Origin: CAZJJK01 sp964546285
Lineage (GTDB): Bacteria > Spirochaetota > Spirochaetia > Treponematales > Breznakiellaceae
Direction of reading: 5' to 3'
Assembly (NCBI GenBank): GCA_964546285.1
Contig: CAZJJK010000030.1
Span: forward strand, 1 to 29,525
DNA: 29,525 nucleotides
Numbering within the stretch: the first letter of the stretch is position 1; each line of letters opens with the position of its first letter. Under the pieces are notes generated by a model that had not been told where the DNA came from, did no database searches, and was given only the letters and a program-made list of their open reading frames with translations. The position numbers and the translations under genes were made by a program. Below are positions 16,939 to 24,831 of this stretch, piece by piece.

Positions 16939-18002
16939 AGAAGACCTTGGGCGTTAAGGCCCTTATTGGTTCCCTTATGCTGTTCTGTCTCCTAAGCGCG
17001 TCGGTATCGGCGGAGGAATTGACTTTTAGCGCTTATTTGGACGCGTATCTGGATGCTAGCCTTAGCGTAGCTGACGCTAAGACCGCCCTGGAAACCGCCG
17101 TTGTGGCCTATGAGGGAGGGACAGCCCGAAAAGCTTCCCCCGTGGAAATGGACAGTCTGCTCGCGTCTAAAGAGCGTAAGGCGATGGATCTCCGCGATCA
17201 AAATAACCAAGCGGTATATGACGCGTTTACGCTTTACTATCAGTATCGTACAGCCGTTCACGCCTTAACGATAGCTGACGGGCGCTTAAAACTGGCGGAA
17301 GAAGGAGCCGAGGGAGATAAGAGCCAGTACGATTTGGGTTTAATATCGGAAACCGAATATTTGAACAAGCTTTTAAGCCTTAAAAGTGTCCGCGACAGTC
17401 GGGAAAGCGCCCGCCGCGGCCTGGAGGACCTTGAGCGGAAAATCGCTCGTTCTCTCGCCTCCGCCGAGGCCCCCCTCCTTCCGCCCGCGCTTATCCCGGA
17501 GGCTGAAGACCTGCTTCCCGGGCTTGTCGCGGTCTCGGAAAAGAGCGTTTTAGACGCCGATGCCGAGCTTTATACCGCGGCGGCCAATTTGCTTATTAAG
17601 GAAAAGGCCTTTTCCGTAATTTCATCGTCAGCGTACGCCAAGGCTACCGAAAAAGAAGACGCCGAGGATCAATACCTTAGCGCCAAACGCGCCTATGATA
17701 AGGCTTTACAGGCGGCTGAGGACGCCGCTCTCAGCTTGGCGCGGTCTATGGCGGACCTTGTATCCTCCTATGAGAAACTAAAAATTCAGCTGCGGGTTTC
17801 GGAAATAGAATTAGAGTCCTCCTCTCTAAAGCGCGATTACGGTGAAAAGACCCAACTGGATTACGAAAGTTCCCGCTTTGACCGCCAAGCGAAACTGGAT
17901 GAATACGCCCAATTTTCCTATAAGATCATACAGAAGAACTTGGAAGCCTTAGCGTTAACCGGAAAGGACTGCGCCGCGTATTTGAAGGCGACCATCAAAT
18001 AA
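16935..18002 (+). CDS. TolC-like helical protein 2, apparently without beta-strands
   Basis: 355 residues with a signal peptide (about 1-26, cleavage near 'SVSA|EE'). The rest is almost continuous amphipathic helix rich in Ala, Leu, Glu and Lys, with TolC-like motifs ('LAEEGAEGDKSQYDLGLISETEYLNKLLSLK', 'RDYGEKTQLDYESSRFDRQAKLDEYAQFSYK'). It is ~80 residues shorter than protein 1. The segments where beta-hairpins are expected ('GGTARKASPVEMDSL' and 'AFSVISSSAYAKATEKEDAE') lack alternating hydrophobic strands. It may join protein 1 in a mixed channel or act as a periplasmic helical partner. GGAGG lies nine bases before ATG 16935; the start overlaps the previous stop (ATGA). The TolC-family assignment is firm in general, the exact role unknown. 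Confidence 0.75.
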   Translation: MKKTLGVKALIGSLMLFCLLSASVSAEELTFSAYLDAYLDASLSVADAKTALETAVVAYEGGTARKASPVEMDSLLASKERKAMDLRDQNNQAVYDAFTLYYQYRTAVHALTIADGRLKLAEEGAEGDKSQYDLGLISETEYLNKLLSLKSVRDSRESARRGLEDLERKIARSLASAEAPLLPPALIPEAEDLLPGLVAVSEKSVLDADAELYTAAANLLIKEKAFSVISSSAYAKATEKEDAEDQYLSAKRAYDKALQAAEDAALSLARSMADLVSSYEKLKIQLRVSEIELESSSLKRDYGEKTQLDYESSRFDRQAKLDEYAQFSYKIIQKNLEALALTGKDCAAYLKATIK

Positions 18003-18025
18003 ACCCCGCCGCTTGGGAGGAGCTT

Positions 18026-18079
18026 ATGTTGACGCCCCTCCCCCCGCCATGCCCTAATAGAGTATGGCTATCGATCTAA
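18026..18079 (+). CDS. 17-codon mini-ORF overlapping the HAD gene start
   Basis: ATG at 18026 sits behind a strong GGGAGGAG and encodes MLTPLPPPCPNRVWLSI, ending 16 bases inside the next gene in another frame. The HAD start at 18064 has almost no ribosome site of its own ('CCCTAATAGAGT'), so ribosomes could be delivered by this mini-ORF and re-initiate. The Pro-rich peptide matches no family known to me. It may be chance, but site strength and placement make it worth recording. Confidence 0.35.
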   Translation: MLTPLPPPCPNRVWLSI

Positions 18080-18849
18080 CGGAATTGAGAGCGAAGCGCG
18101 CGTTTATAATCGATATGGACGGCGTTATCTATCATGGCAACCGGCTCCTTCGCGGGGCGGCTGAGTTTGTGGATTGGCTGGAAAGCGAGAATAAAGTCTA
18201 CCTGTTTCTGACTAATTCCAGCGAACGCTCGCCGGTGGAGCTGTCGCAAAAATTAGACCGTCTGGGAATACGGGCGGGCCCGGAACATTTCTATACCAGC
18301 GCGTTGGCTACCGCCTCTTTCCTGGCCACCCATAAGCCGGGCGGTTCCGCCTATGTTATTGGCGAGCCGGGTTTGACTAACGCCCTGTATGATGCCGGCT
18401 TTACCATGAACAATGTCAACCCGGATTATGTAGTGGTTGGTGAGGGGCGAGGGTACGGTCTGGAGGCGCTGGAGCGGGCTGTCCGTTTGGTGCTGAAAGG
18501 GGCGAGGCTTATCGGGACAAATCCCGATTTATCAGGCCCGGCGGAGGATGGTTTGGTGCCAGCCTGCGGCGCCCTTGTGTCTCCCATCGAGCTGGCCACC
18601 AGGGTAAAAGCGTATTTTGTTGGTAAGCCGAATCCCTTAATGATGCGCCACGCTATGAAAAAGCTTGGCTCGGTCCGCGAGGAAACGGCCATTGTGGGCG
18701 ACCGCATGGATACCGATATTGTGGCTGGCGTGGAAGCGGAGATAGAAACGGTGCTGGTCCTGTCAGGGGTAAGCTCGGCCACGGATATAGCCCACTACGC
18801 CTACCGGCCGCGCTATATTTTGGAAGGGGTGTTCGAGATACCAGCCTGA
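18064..18849 (+). CDS. NagD-like HAD-IIA sugar/nucleotide phosphatase
   Basis: Cytoplasmic HAD-superfamily phosphohydrolase of subclass IIA, 261 residues. Motif I 'FIIDMDGVIYHG' (nucleophile Asp and general acid Asp), motif II 'LFLTNSSERSP', motif III Lys in 'VGKPNPLMM', motif IV 'IVGDRMDTDI'. Length and motif spacing match NagD/AraL/4-nitrophenylphosphatase proteins, which dephosphorylate small sugar phosphates or nucleotides. The substrate cannot be told from sequence. It lies 61 bases after the TolC-like gene 2 on the same strand and 27 bases before the GH2 gene, so it may act with the latter in sugar metabolism. The start lacks a clear ribosome site. Confidence 0.92.
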   Translation: MAIDLTELRAKRAFIIDMDGVIYHGNRLLRGAAEFVDWLESENKVYLFLTNSSERSPVELSQKLDRLGIRAGPEHFYTSALATASFLATHKPGGSAYVIGEPGLTNALYDAGFTMNNVNPDYVVVGEGRGYGLEALERAVRLVLKGARLIGTNPDLSGPAEDGLVPACGALVSPIELATRVKAYFVGKPNPLMMRHAMKKLGSVREETAIVGDRMDTDIVAGVEAEIETVLVLSGVSSATDIAHYAYRPRYILEGVFEIPA

Positions 18850-18876
18850 CCGGCAACGGTCTAACGGGAGAAGGAA

Positions 18877-20715
18877 ATGGCGGATAATACCGAAAATTAT
18901 GTGTCTGATATTCATGACCAAGCTTATGAAGCGCGCTTTTTGGCTAAAAAATTAGACGCGCGTTGCCTTGTCAACGCTGACTCCCGTCAGCGCGAAACGC
19001 TGAATGGTCAATGGTCCTTTGGGATCGATTGGTACGATACCTGTAAACGCGCCGCTTGGTATAGGGAAGAACTCCACGACGAGGCCGGCCGGCTGAAGCC
19101 GGTGGATTGGGAGTGGGACGCCTTGGAACAGACGCCGGTTCCTTCCTGTTGGAACCTGCGAAACCCCGAACTGCGTTATTTTGAGGGTTCCGGCATATAT
19201 ACCCGGACTTTTCGCGTTGAAATACCCAAAGCGGGCGAACGGGTTTTTATCCGTTTTGAGGGAGCTCAGTATAGAACCGTTGTTTTTTTGAATGGACACT
19301 TTATTGGCTACCACGATGGCGGCTCCACTCCCTTTTCCGCTGAGTTAGGTCCTTTCCTCCAGGTTGAGAATCGTCTTATTGTCGTCGTTGAGACGCGCTT
19401 AAAAAAGGATAGGGTGCCGCCCGACAATACCGATTGGTTCAATTACGGGGGGCTTTACCGCGATGTCTATCTTTTCCGCGTGCCTTCCGCGTTTATAAAG
19501 GATTGGTTTGTCAGACTAGTTCCGGACGGCGATTTTTCCGCCATCGATATCGATATAACAACTGGGGGAGGCGCCGAGGATGATCTGTCCAGCGCCTGGT
19601 TTGCAACCTTGTCCTTGCCCGAACTTGGCCTTGAAGAGCGTATTCCTATCCGTAATGGAAAGGGCAAAAAACGCTTTTCGGCAAAGCCCGACCTGTGGTC
19701 TCCCGCGAATCCTAAATTGTATGAGCTGCGCTTAGACTTATTCCGCGAGGGCGAGGCTCCGACCGCCGAGGCTCCGACCAGACAAATGCTTGACCGAGTG
19801 ACTGATCGCATCGGCTTCCGTGAGCTAAGGGTCGCTGGCCGCGATATCCTGCTTAATGGCCAGCCTATCTTCCTTAAGGGTATCTGCGTCCATGAGGACC
19901 ATATAGAACTAGGCAAGACGACGACAGAGGCTGTTATCAGGGAAACGATACGGCATTTAAAAGAGCTTAACGGCAACTATCTGCGTCTGGCTCATTATCC
20001 CCACGATCCGCGCTTCGCTAAAATCGCCGATGAGGAAGGGCTCCTATTGTGGGAAGAAGTGCCGGTGTATTGGGCGATGGATTTCGCCAATGCGGCTGTT
20101 TACGCCGACGCCGAAAACCAGCTGGCTGAACTGATCCTCCGTGATCGCAACCGCGCTAGCGTCGCGATCTGGTCAGTTGGTAACGAAAACGCCGATACCG
20201 AAGAGCGGCTCCGATTTATGTCTAAGCTCGCGGCGAAAGCCAGGGAATTGGACGGCAGCCGGCCGGTTTCCGCCGCCTGCCTAATCAACACCACGCGCTT
20301 GGCGATTGAGGATAGACTGGTTGATGCTCTTGATATTATCGGCATCAACGAATACTACGGCTGGTATGACCCCGATTTTTCAAAACTGCCACAAATTTTG
20401 GAGAATTCGCGGCCTGATAAACCAGTGGTAATTTGCGAATTTGGCGGCGGCGCCCGCGCCGGATTCCGCGGAAAGTCCGATGAGTTCTTCACTGAGGATA
20501 TGCAGGCTGGGCTATACCGGAGGCAGATCGACGTTATTCGTGACTGCGCTTATATTAAGGGTATGACGCCATGGATACTTTACGATTTTCGCTGTCCTAG
20601 GCGGATAAACCGTTATCAGGCGGGTTTTAATCGGAAGGGCTTAATAGACGCTGACCGTTCGTCAAAGAAACTGGCTTTTATGGTTTTGGCCGCTTTCTAC
20701 GCCGACCTGAAATAA
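18877..20715 (+). CDS. uidA: Glycoside hydrolase family 2, probable beta-glucuronidase
   Basis: Cytoplasmic retaining glycosidase, 612 residues, no signal peptide. Order: sugar-binding jelly roll (about 30-200, 'TPVPSCWNL', 'FEGAQYRTVVFLNGHFIGYHDGG', 'FNYGGLYRDVYL'), Ig-like domain (about 205-310), TIM barrel (about 320-610). Acid/base Glu437 in 'WSVGNENAD'; nucleophile Glu521 in 'VVICEFGGGAR'. 'GFNRKGL' at 583-589 provides N585-x-K587, the NxK motif that binds the glucuronate carboxylate in E. coli GUS and is absent from beta-galactosidases. Length fits glucuronidases (~600), not LacZ (~1000). GGGAG lies six bases before ATG 18877. It is the last gene of the plus-strand run, converging on a TRAP transporter that could import its substrates. 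Other GH2 activities are possible. Confidence 0.82.
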   Translation: MADNTENYVSDIHDQAYEARFLAKKLDARCLVNADSRQRETLNGQWSFGIDWYDTCKRAAWYREELHDEAGRLKPVDWEWDALEQTPVPSCWNLRNPELRYFEGSGIYTRTFRVEIPKAGERVFIRFEGAQYRTVVFLNGHFIGYHDGGSTPFSAELGPFLQVENRLIVVVETRLKKDRVPPDNTDWFNYGGLYRDVYLFRVPSAFIKDWFVRLVPDGDFSAIDIDITTGGGAEDDLSSAWFATLSLPELGLEERIPIRNGKGKKRFSAKPDLWSPANPKLYELRLDLFREGEAPTAEAPTRQMLDRVTDRIGFRELRVAGRDILLNGQPIFLKGICVHEDHIELGKTTTEAVIRETIRHLKELNGNYLRLAHYPHDPRFAKIADEEGLLLWEEVPVYWAMDFANAAVYADAENQLAELILRDRNRASVAIWSVGNENADTEERLRFMSKLAAKARELDGSRPVSAACLINTTRLAIEDRLVDALDIIGINEYYGWYDPDFSKLPQILENSRPDKPVVICEFGGGARAGFRGKSDEFFTEDMQAGLYRRQIDVIRDCAYIKGMTPWILYDFRCPRRINRYQAGFNRKGLIDADRSSKKLAFMVLAAFYADLK

Positions 20716-20729
20716 CGACGACTATACTT

Positions 20730-21761
20730 TTAGCCGCCGATTCTCTTTATTTCCTCTATTTCTTCGCGGGTAGTGATCTCTTCCGCGATAAAGTAGTCGT
20801 ACACCTGTTGAGCCCGGTCCTTAAAGGCTTGGCGTTCTTCCGGGCTTAGAACCGTGACCAGCATGGCGTTTTTTATCACCTCATACGCTCTAACCGCTTC
20901 GGTTCGTACTAATTCATTGTTGTAGCGCATGGATTCCTCGGCGCATTGCTTAAGCACCCGCTGTTGCTCCGTGGAGAGAGCCTCGTACCAGGCCGGATTG
21001 ACGATGAAGGGATCGGGATGGAATTGATAATCCAATAATGTAAGATATTTTTGCACTTCGTAGAATTTCATCGCTTCTATATTGATAAAGGGGTTTTCCT
21101 GACCATTGGCTACCCCATTTTTAAGCGCCGCGTAGGTATCGCCGTAGGGTAGTTGGACAACGGCGGCCCCAAAGGCTTCCATCGTTTTGTCAATCGTTCT
21201 GACGCCAGGCGTCCTGATAACTAAGCCCCGTAAATCATCTGGGCGAACGATAGGCCGCGTGTTATTGGTAATTTGCCTAAACCCCCCGGCGTCGCCGGTG
21301 GTAAGCACCAAAAGGCCGTTGTTTTTGGCGTCGGCGGCTATCCAATCGCCGATGGGCCCCATCGTCACCTTTTCTATTCCGTTAAGGTTGTCAAACAGAA
21401 AGGGGAGGGTGTACACCAGCAGTCTCGACGAAACCCGTTCAAAAAGGCCCCCGCGTGTACCCTGCAACTCTCCAGCCCGCACCGCGTCCTGCATGGCCGC
21501 CTCGTCGCCTAATTGGGCGGCCGGGAAAATCCTAACGACGATAGCGCCGCCGCTACGCTCTTCCACAAGTTCTTTGAATTTGAGCAAGGATTTATGGCGG
21601 GGATGGGACACGGGCTGAGCATGCCCTATATTCATCACGATAATTTCCGCGGCGGCACCGCCTCCGGTTTCTTCCAAGCCGCCCGCGGCGAAAACCGAAG
21701 CGACGGTCAGAACCGTCAAGGCCGCGGCTAGGGTAGCGGCGCGAGCCTGTCCCTGCCTCAT
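20730..21761 (-). CDS. dctP: TRAP transporter substrate-binding protein DctP (copy at operon end)
   Basis: Periplasmic binding protein for a carboxylate or acid sugar. 343 residues with a signal peptide (about 1-26, 'ASVFAAGG') followed by an Ala/Gly-rich spacer. DctP hallmarks: 'IGHAQPVSHPRHKSL', 'RIFPAAQLGDEAAMQDAVRAGELQG', 'LRGLVIRTPGV' with Arg183, which normally salt-bridges the ligand carboxylate, and 'LKNGVANGQENPFINI' (QENP 221-224). ATG at 21761 follows AAGGAG by seven bases. A strong intrinsic terminator sits between it and dctQ, so its transcription depends on read-through or an unseen promoter. The 3' end converges on the GH2 gene with 14 bases between. Its presence with a second dctP gives the system two binding proteins. 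Confidence 0.94.
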   Translation of the reverse strand: MRQGQARAATLAAALTVLTVASVFAAGGLEETGGGAAAEIIVMNIGHAQPVSHPRHKSLLKFKELVEERSGGAIVVRIFPAAQLGDEAAMQDAVRAGELQGTRGGLFERVSSRLLVYTLPFLFDNLNGIEKVTMGPIGDWIAADAKNNGLLVLTTGDAGGFRQITNNTRPIVRPDDLRGLVIRTPGVRTIDKTMEAFGAAVVQLPYGDTYAALKNGVANGQENPFINIEAMKFYEVQKYLTLLDYQFHPDPFIVNPAWYEALSTEQQRVLKQCAEESMRYNNELVRTEAVRAYEVIKNAMLVTVLSPEERQAFKDRAQQVYDYFIAEEITTREEIEEIKRIGG

Positions 21762-21784
21762 GGTCTAGCTCCTTGGCCGCCTAC

Positions 21785-21851
21785 AACTAAAAAACCGCTG
21801 AGACAGCCGCCGTCATTTTAAAGTATTTTGACGACGGCCGCCAGCGGTTTT
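21785..21851 (-). terminator. Strong intrinsic terminator between dctQ and dctP
   Basis: Minus strand: AAAACCGCTG (21851-21842) pairs with CAGCGGTTTT (21800-21791), and the interior continues as a long nearly complete stem with a few wobbles and a ~13-base A/T loop. A run of six T and TAGTTG follow the 3' arm. The stem exceeds 20 bp. It lies 32 bases after the dctQ stop and 29 before the last dctP. The A-run at the other end could let it work on the plus strand too. Confidence 0.88.
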
Positions 21852-21883
21852 AATCGATCTTATAAAATTGGCCTTATCACCGC

Positions 21884-22417
21884 TTAGGCGTTTTCAGCTG
21901 TTTCCTCTTCTCCGCTGGACCCGCCTTTTATCATATTCACTATTTCCTTAACGATGCGGGCGATGGAATAGACGCACATTATGGCGGATGAGACGGGTAT
22001 ACAGACATACAAAAACTGTTTAGGAATTTGGAAAATGGCGGTTACCTCGCCGGCTTTATTCATCAAATTCCACGAATAGGTGAAGAGTATCACCATGAAT
22101 AAAAGATTGACCGCTTCTAAGAGCAGTCGATATAGGGTTTTGCCTCTCCCCGCCGGAACGCGTCGGTAAATCCAATCCCCCGCGGAAAAATGCCCGCCGG
22201 TAATCCATACGGAGGCCGCCCCATAAAAAACCATAGCGGCGAAGCAAAGCTCCACAATCTCATCCAGCCAATGGAAGGAGGTGACTGGGAGAAAACGGTT
22301 AAGAATATTGAGAGAGAGAATAATCATCAATATCATGAACATGGCTATGGCGATATATTTGATTATCGTACGCGTTATCGTATCCAGCTTTGACAGAACG
22401 CTTAAAAATGTGTTCAT
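21884..22417 (-). CDS. dctQ: TRAP transporter small membrane subunit DctQ
   Basis: Small inner-membrane subunit that pairs with DctM in the sodium-driven TRAP carrier. 177 residues with four hydrophobic helices ('YIAIAMFMILMIILSLNILNRF', 'LDEIVELCFAAMVFYGAASVWI', 'LLLEAVNLLFMVILFTYSW', 'QFLYVCIPVSSAIMCVYSIARI') and the DctQ signature 'FHWLDEIVELCFAAMVFYGAA..TGGHFS'. The C-terminus is hydrophilic and acidic. ATG at 22417 follows AGGAG by six bases; the dctM stop is 9 bases upstream. DctM precedes DctQ here, the reverse of the common P-Q-M order. Confidence 0.94.
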   Translation of the reverse strand: MNTFLSVLSKLDTITRTIIKYIAIAMFMILMIILSLNILNRFLPVTSFHWLDEIVELCFAAMVFYGAASVWITGGHFSAGDWIYRRVPAGRGKTLYRLLLEAVNLLFMVILFTYSWNLMNKAGEVTAIFQIPKQFLYVCIPVSSAIMCVYSIARIVKEIVNMIKGGSSGEEETAENA

Positions 22418-22426
22418 TACGCTCTC

Positions 22427-23713
22427 CTATTCCGCGCCCATGACAAGGTTGGGTAGGAAGGTGGATATCTCCGGTACATAGGCGATAATTATAGTGATAA
22501 TAAGAACGCCAATAACATACGGGAGTGCTTCTTTCCCTAATTTGAGGATATTGACCTTTGCGAAACCGGCGACGGCGTATAAACACATGCCTACCGGCGG
22601 GGTAAGGTTACCTATCATGATGAGCAGGGTCATCACGACGCCAAGATTGATAAGGTCAAATCCGTACATTTGAGCTATGGGCAGGAAGATTGGGATGGTA
22701 ATAAAGAAAATGGCGTTGCCCTCAAGGAACATACCGAGGACTAGAATCACCACTATTATCAAAGCCATAACGCTTGGTCCCGACGCGCTCATTTCGGCCA
22801 GCGACGCGATCATATTATCCGGGATCTGTTTGTATAAAATAAACCAGCCAAAGAAGTTGGCTACCGCCATAATAAAGAGGAGCGCGGTTGAGCTTTTAAT
22901 GGTGTCCCAGAAGATTTTAGGCAGGTCTTTAAGATGGAGGTCTCTATAAATTAAGCCTAAAATAATGGCGTACACGCATACCACGACCGACGCTTCCGTG
23001 GGGGTAAAAAGACCTGATAAGATGCCGCCGATGATGATGACTGGAGCCATCAGCGGGAAAAAAGCGCCCTTGGTGGCCGCCCATACTTCAGGCAGTTTAG
23101 CTCGTTCGGAGCGGGGGAAGCCGCGCGGTTTCGCCATAATAGCGATGATGATCATTTCAGCTAAGGCCATCAAAATACCAGGAATAAAACCGGCTAGAAA
23201 CAGCCGTGGAACGGAAACCATGGTAAGGGCGCCGTAGAAGACAAAGGGAATGGATGGGGGAATGATAGGGCCGATGATGGATGAGGTAGCGACCAAGGTG
23301 GCGGAAACGACAGGTTTATACCCTTGATCCACCATCGCTTTATGTTCAATCTGGCCTAGTCCGGCGGCGTCCGCGACCGCTGAACCGGACATGCCGGAAA
23401 AGATGACAGAGGAAATGACGGAAACTTGTCCAAGCCCGCCTGGTATATGGCCCACCAGCGCCTTAGCGAAGCGGAAGATGCGGTTGGTGATGCCGCCTGT
23501 GTTCATCAAATTGCCCGCTAATATAAAGAAGGGAACGGCCAATAAGGTCATACCCGTAGTGCCGTAATACATCCTTTGCGGCAACATCGCCAAAAAACTG
23601 CCTTCACCCAAACCGATGAAGAAAAGGGCGGATGTTAAACCTAAGGCGATTACTATGGGGATATTTAGCAAAATGAGAACCAGAAGGACGGCGAAGATCG
23701 CGAATGTCAGCAT
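22427..23713 (-). CDS. dctM: TRAP transporter large membrane subunit DctM
   Basis: Large transport subunit of the TRAP carrier, about 428 residues and some 12 helices. Family segments: 'FFILAGNLMNTGGITNRIFRFAKALVGHIPGGLGQ', 'SGMSGSAVADAAGLGQIEHKAMVDQGY', 'SSIIGPIIPPSIPFVFYG', 'LTPPVGMCLYAVAGFAKV'. I prefer ATG at 23713, which has GGAG six bases upstream; an in-frame ATG at 23725 would add four residues but lacks a site. An intrinsic terminator stands between it and the upstream dctP, probably keeping membrane subunits below the binding protein. It forms the transporter with DctQ directly downstream. Confidence 0.95.
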   Translation of the reverse strand: MLTFAIFAVLLVLILLNIPIVIALGLTSALFFIGLGEGSFLAMLPQRMYYGTTGMTLLAVPFFILAGNLMNTGGITNRIFRFAKALVGHIPGGLGQVSVISSVIFSGMSGSAVADAAGLGQIEHKAMVDQGYKPVVSATLVATSSIIGPIIPPSIPFVFYGALTMVSVPRLFLAGFIPGILMALAEMIIIAIMAKPRGFPRSERAKLPEVWAATKGAFFPLMAPVIIIGGILSGLFTPTEASVVVCVYAIILGLIYRDLHLKDLPKIFWDTIKSSTALLFIMAVANFFGWFILYKQIPDNMIASLAEMSASGPSVMALIIVVILVLGMFLEGNAIFFITIPIFLPIAQMYGFDLINLGVVMTLLIMIGNLTPPVGMCLYAVAGFAKVNILKLGKEALPYVIGVLIITIIIAYVPEISTFLPNLVMGAE

Positions 23714-23756
23714 ATGGGACTCCATAATCCGCCAGCCGCTTATTCAGCGGCGGCTT

Positions 23757-23795
23757 AAAACAAAGCCCTCCTGTTCAGAATTGGACAGGAGGGCT
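23757..23795 (-). terminator. Intrinsic terminator between dctP and dctM
   Basis: Minus strand: AGCCCTCCTGT (23795-23785) pairs perfectly over 11 bp with ACAGGAGGGCT (23774-23764) around a 10-base loop, followed by TTGTTTTAA. It begins 18 bases after the dctP stop, in the middle of the transporter operon, and so can act as a partial terminator. A second small hairpin (GCCGCT-gaata-AGCGGC) follows before dctM. Confidence 0.88.
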
Positions 23796-23813
23796 CGCGT
23801 CATGTTTAGGATA

Positions 23814-24794
23814 CTATTGGGCTTTTTCCATTAAAGCTTGGAAATAATTATAATTAGCGGCTCCAACCTGTTTTTTCAGTTCTTCCCAAACGGAAGCGGC
23901 GGCGGCTTTGAAGGGGGCGGTATCAGGATAATAAACCTTCATGCCGAGTTTCTTTAGTTCCTCAATCTGTCCGGCTTCCTGTTCCCTAACCAGTTTTGTC
24001 ATATAAGCACCGGCGTCCTCGGCCTCGTCTATAAGGATGGCTTTCTGACCGGGGGTGAGCTTGTCAAACGCTTTCTTGTTCATAAGAAGATGGGTTGAAT
24101 TGTAGGTGTAGTTAAGCATGGACAAATATTTCTGGGTTTCGTACATCTTATTGGAGTAGATTGTGCCGATCGGGTTTTCCTGGCCATCCACGACGCCCTG
24201 CTTTAAGGCCATGGGTAGTTCCGTAAAGGCTATGGTCTGCGCTGTTCCGCCTAAAGCGTTGACCGTTGCCGAGTTTACAAAATCTGGGGGTGTGCGGATC
24301 TTGAGTCCCTTGAAGTCTTCCACTTTCTGAATGGGGCGGGTGGACGTGGTATAGGTCCTGAATCCATATTCCCAGCGCGCCATGTATTTGAACCCGGCTT
24401 TTTCCAAATCTGGCGTGACCCAATTGATGAAGTCGCCCTGGAAGAACTTATCCGTCGCGGCATAGTCCTTAAACGCGAAGGGGCCGGTCACTAGGTTGAA
24501 TTTTTGCACATATTTAGCGGCGGCCGGTTCGGTTGGGATGGCGAAATCCACAGCGCCCATTACCACTTGTTCCAGTATTTCCTGAGAATTACCCAGCTTG
24601 GAATTTGGATAGATGGTAATCTTCACCGCGCCATCGGTCTTTAACTCAACGGCTTCAGCGAATTGGACGGCGGCTAGGTGCATAGGATGACTTTCCACTG
24701 AATAGTGAGCCAGTTTTAATTGCACCGTTTTCTGAGCGAAAGCCGCGGCGACCGTGCTAAGGACCAGCACGGCGATAAGAATACGTTTCTTCAT
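23814..24794 (-). CDS. dctP: TRAP transporter substrate-binding protein DctP (first transporter gene)
   Basis: Periplasmic solute receptor, 326 residues. Signal peptide 1-20 ('ILIAVLVLSTVAAAFA|Q'). DctP hallmarks: 'LKLAHYSVESHPMHLAAVQFAEAVE', 'IYPNSKLGNSQEILEQVVMGAVDF', 'FKGLKIRTPPDF' with ligand-binding Arg167, 'LKQGVVDGQENPIGTI' (QENP 205-208), 'YLSMLNYTYNSTHLLMNKKAF'. Ligands of this family are organic acids and acid sugars; the exact one cannot be read here. ATG at 24794 follows AGGAGG by seven bases. It is the first transporter gene after the regulator, ahead of an internal terminator, the position expected for the most highly expressed component. Confidence 0.95.
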   Translation of the reverse strand: MKKRILIAVLVLSTVAAAFAQKTVQLKLAHYSVESHPMHLAAVQFAEAVELKTDGAVKITIYPNSKLGNSQEILEQVVMGAVDFAIPTEPAAAKYVQKFNLVTGPFAFKDYAATDKFFQGDFINWVTPDLEKAGFKYMARWEYGFRTYTTSTRPIQKVEDFKGLKIRTPPDFVNSATVNALGGTAQTIAFTELPMALKQGVVDGQENPIGTIYSNKMYETQKYLSMLNYTYNSTHLLMNKKAFDKLTPGQKAILIDEAEDAGAYMTKLVREQEAGQIEELKKLGMKVYYPDTAPFKAAAASVWEELKKQVGAANYNYFQALMEKAQ

Positions 24795-24831
24795 TTGTCT
24801 ACCTCCTAGCGGCTAACGCCGCCTCCGGAAG

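Noticed and set aside
20716..20729. A terminator at the convergence of the GH2 and dctP genes
   Set aside because: Only 14 bases separate the stops and no stem-loop with a T-tract is visible on either strand; the transcripts probably overlap.
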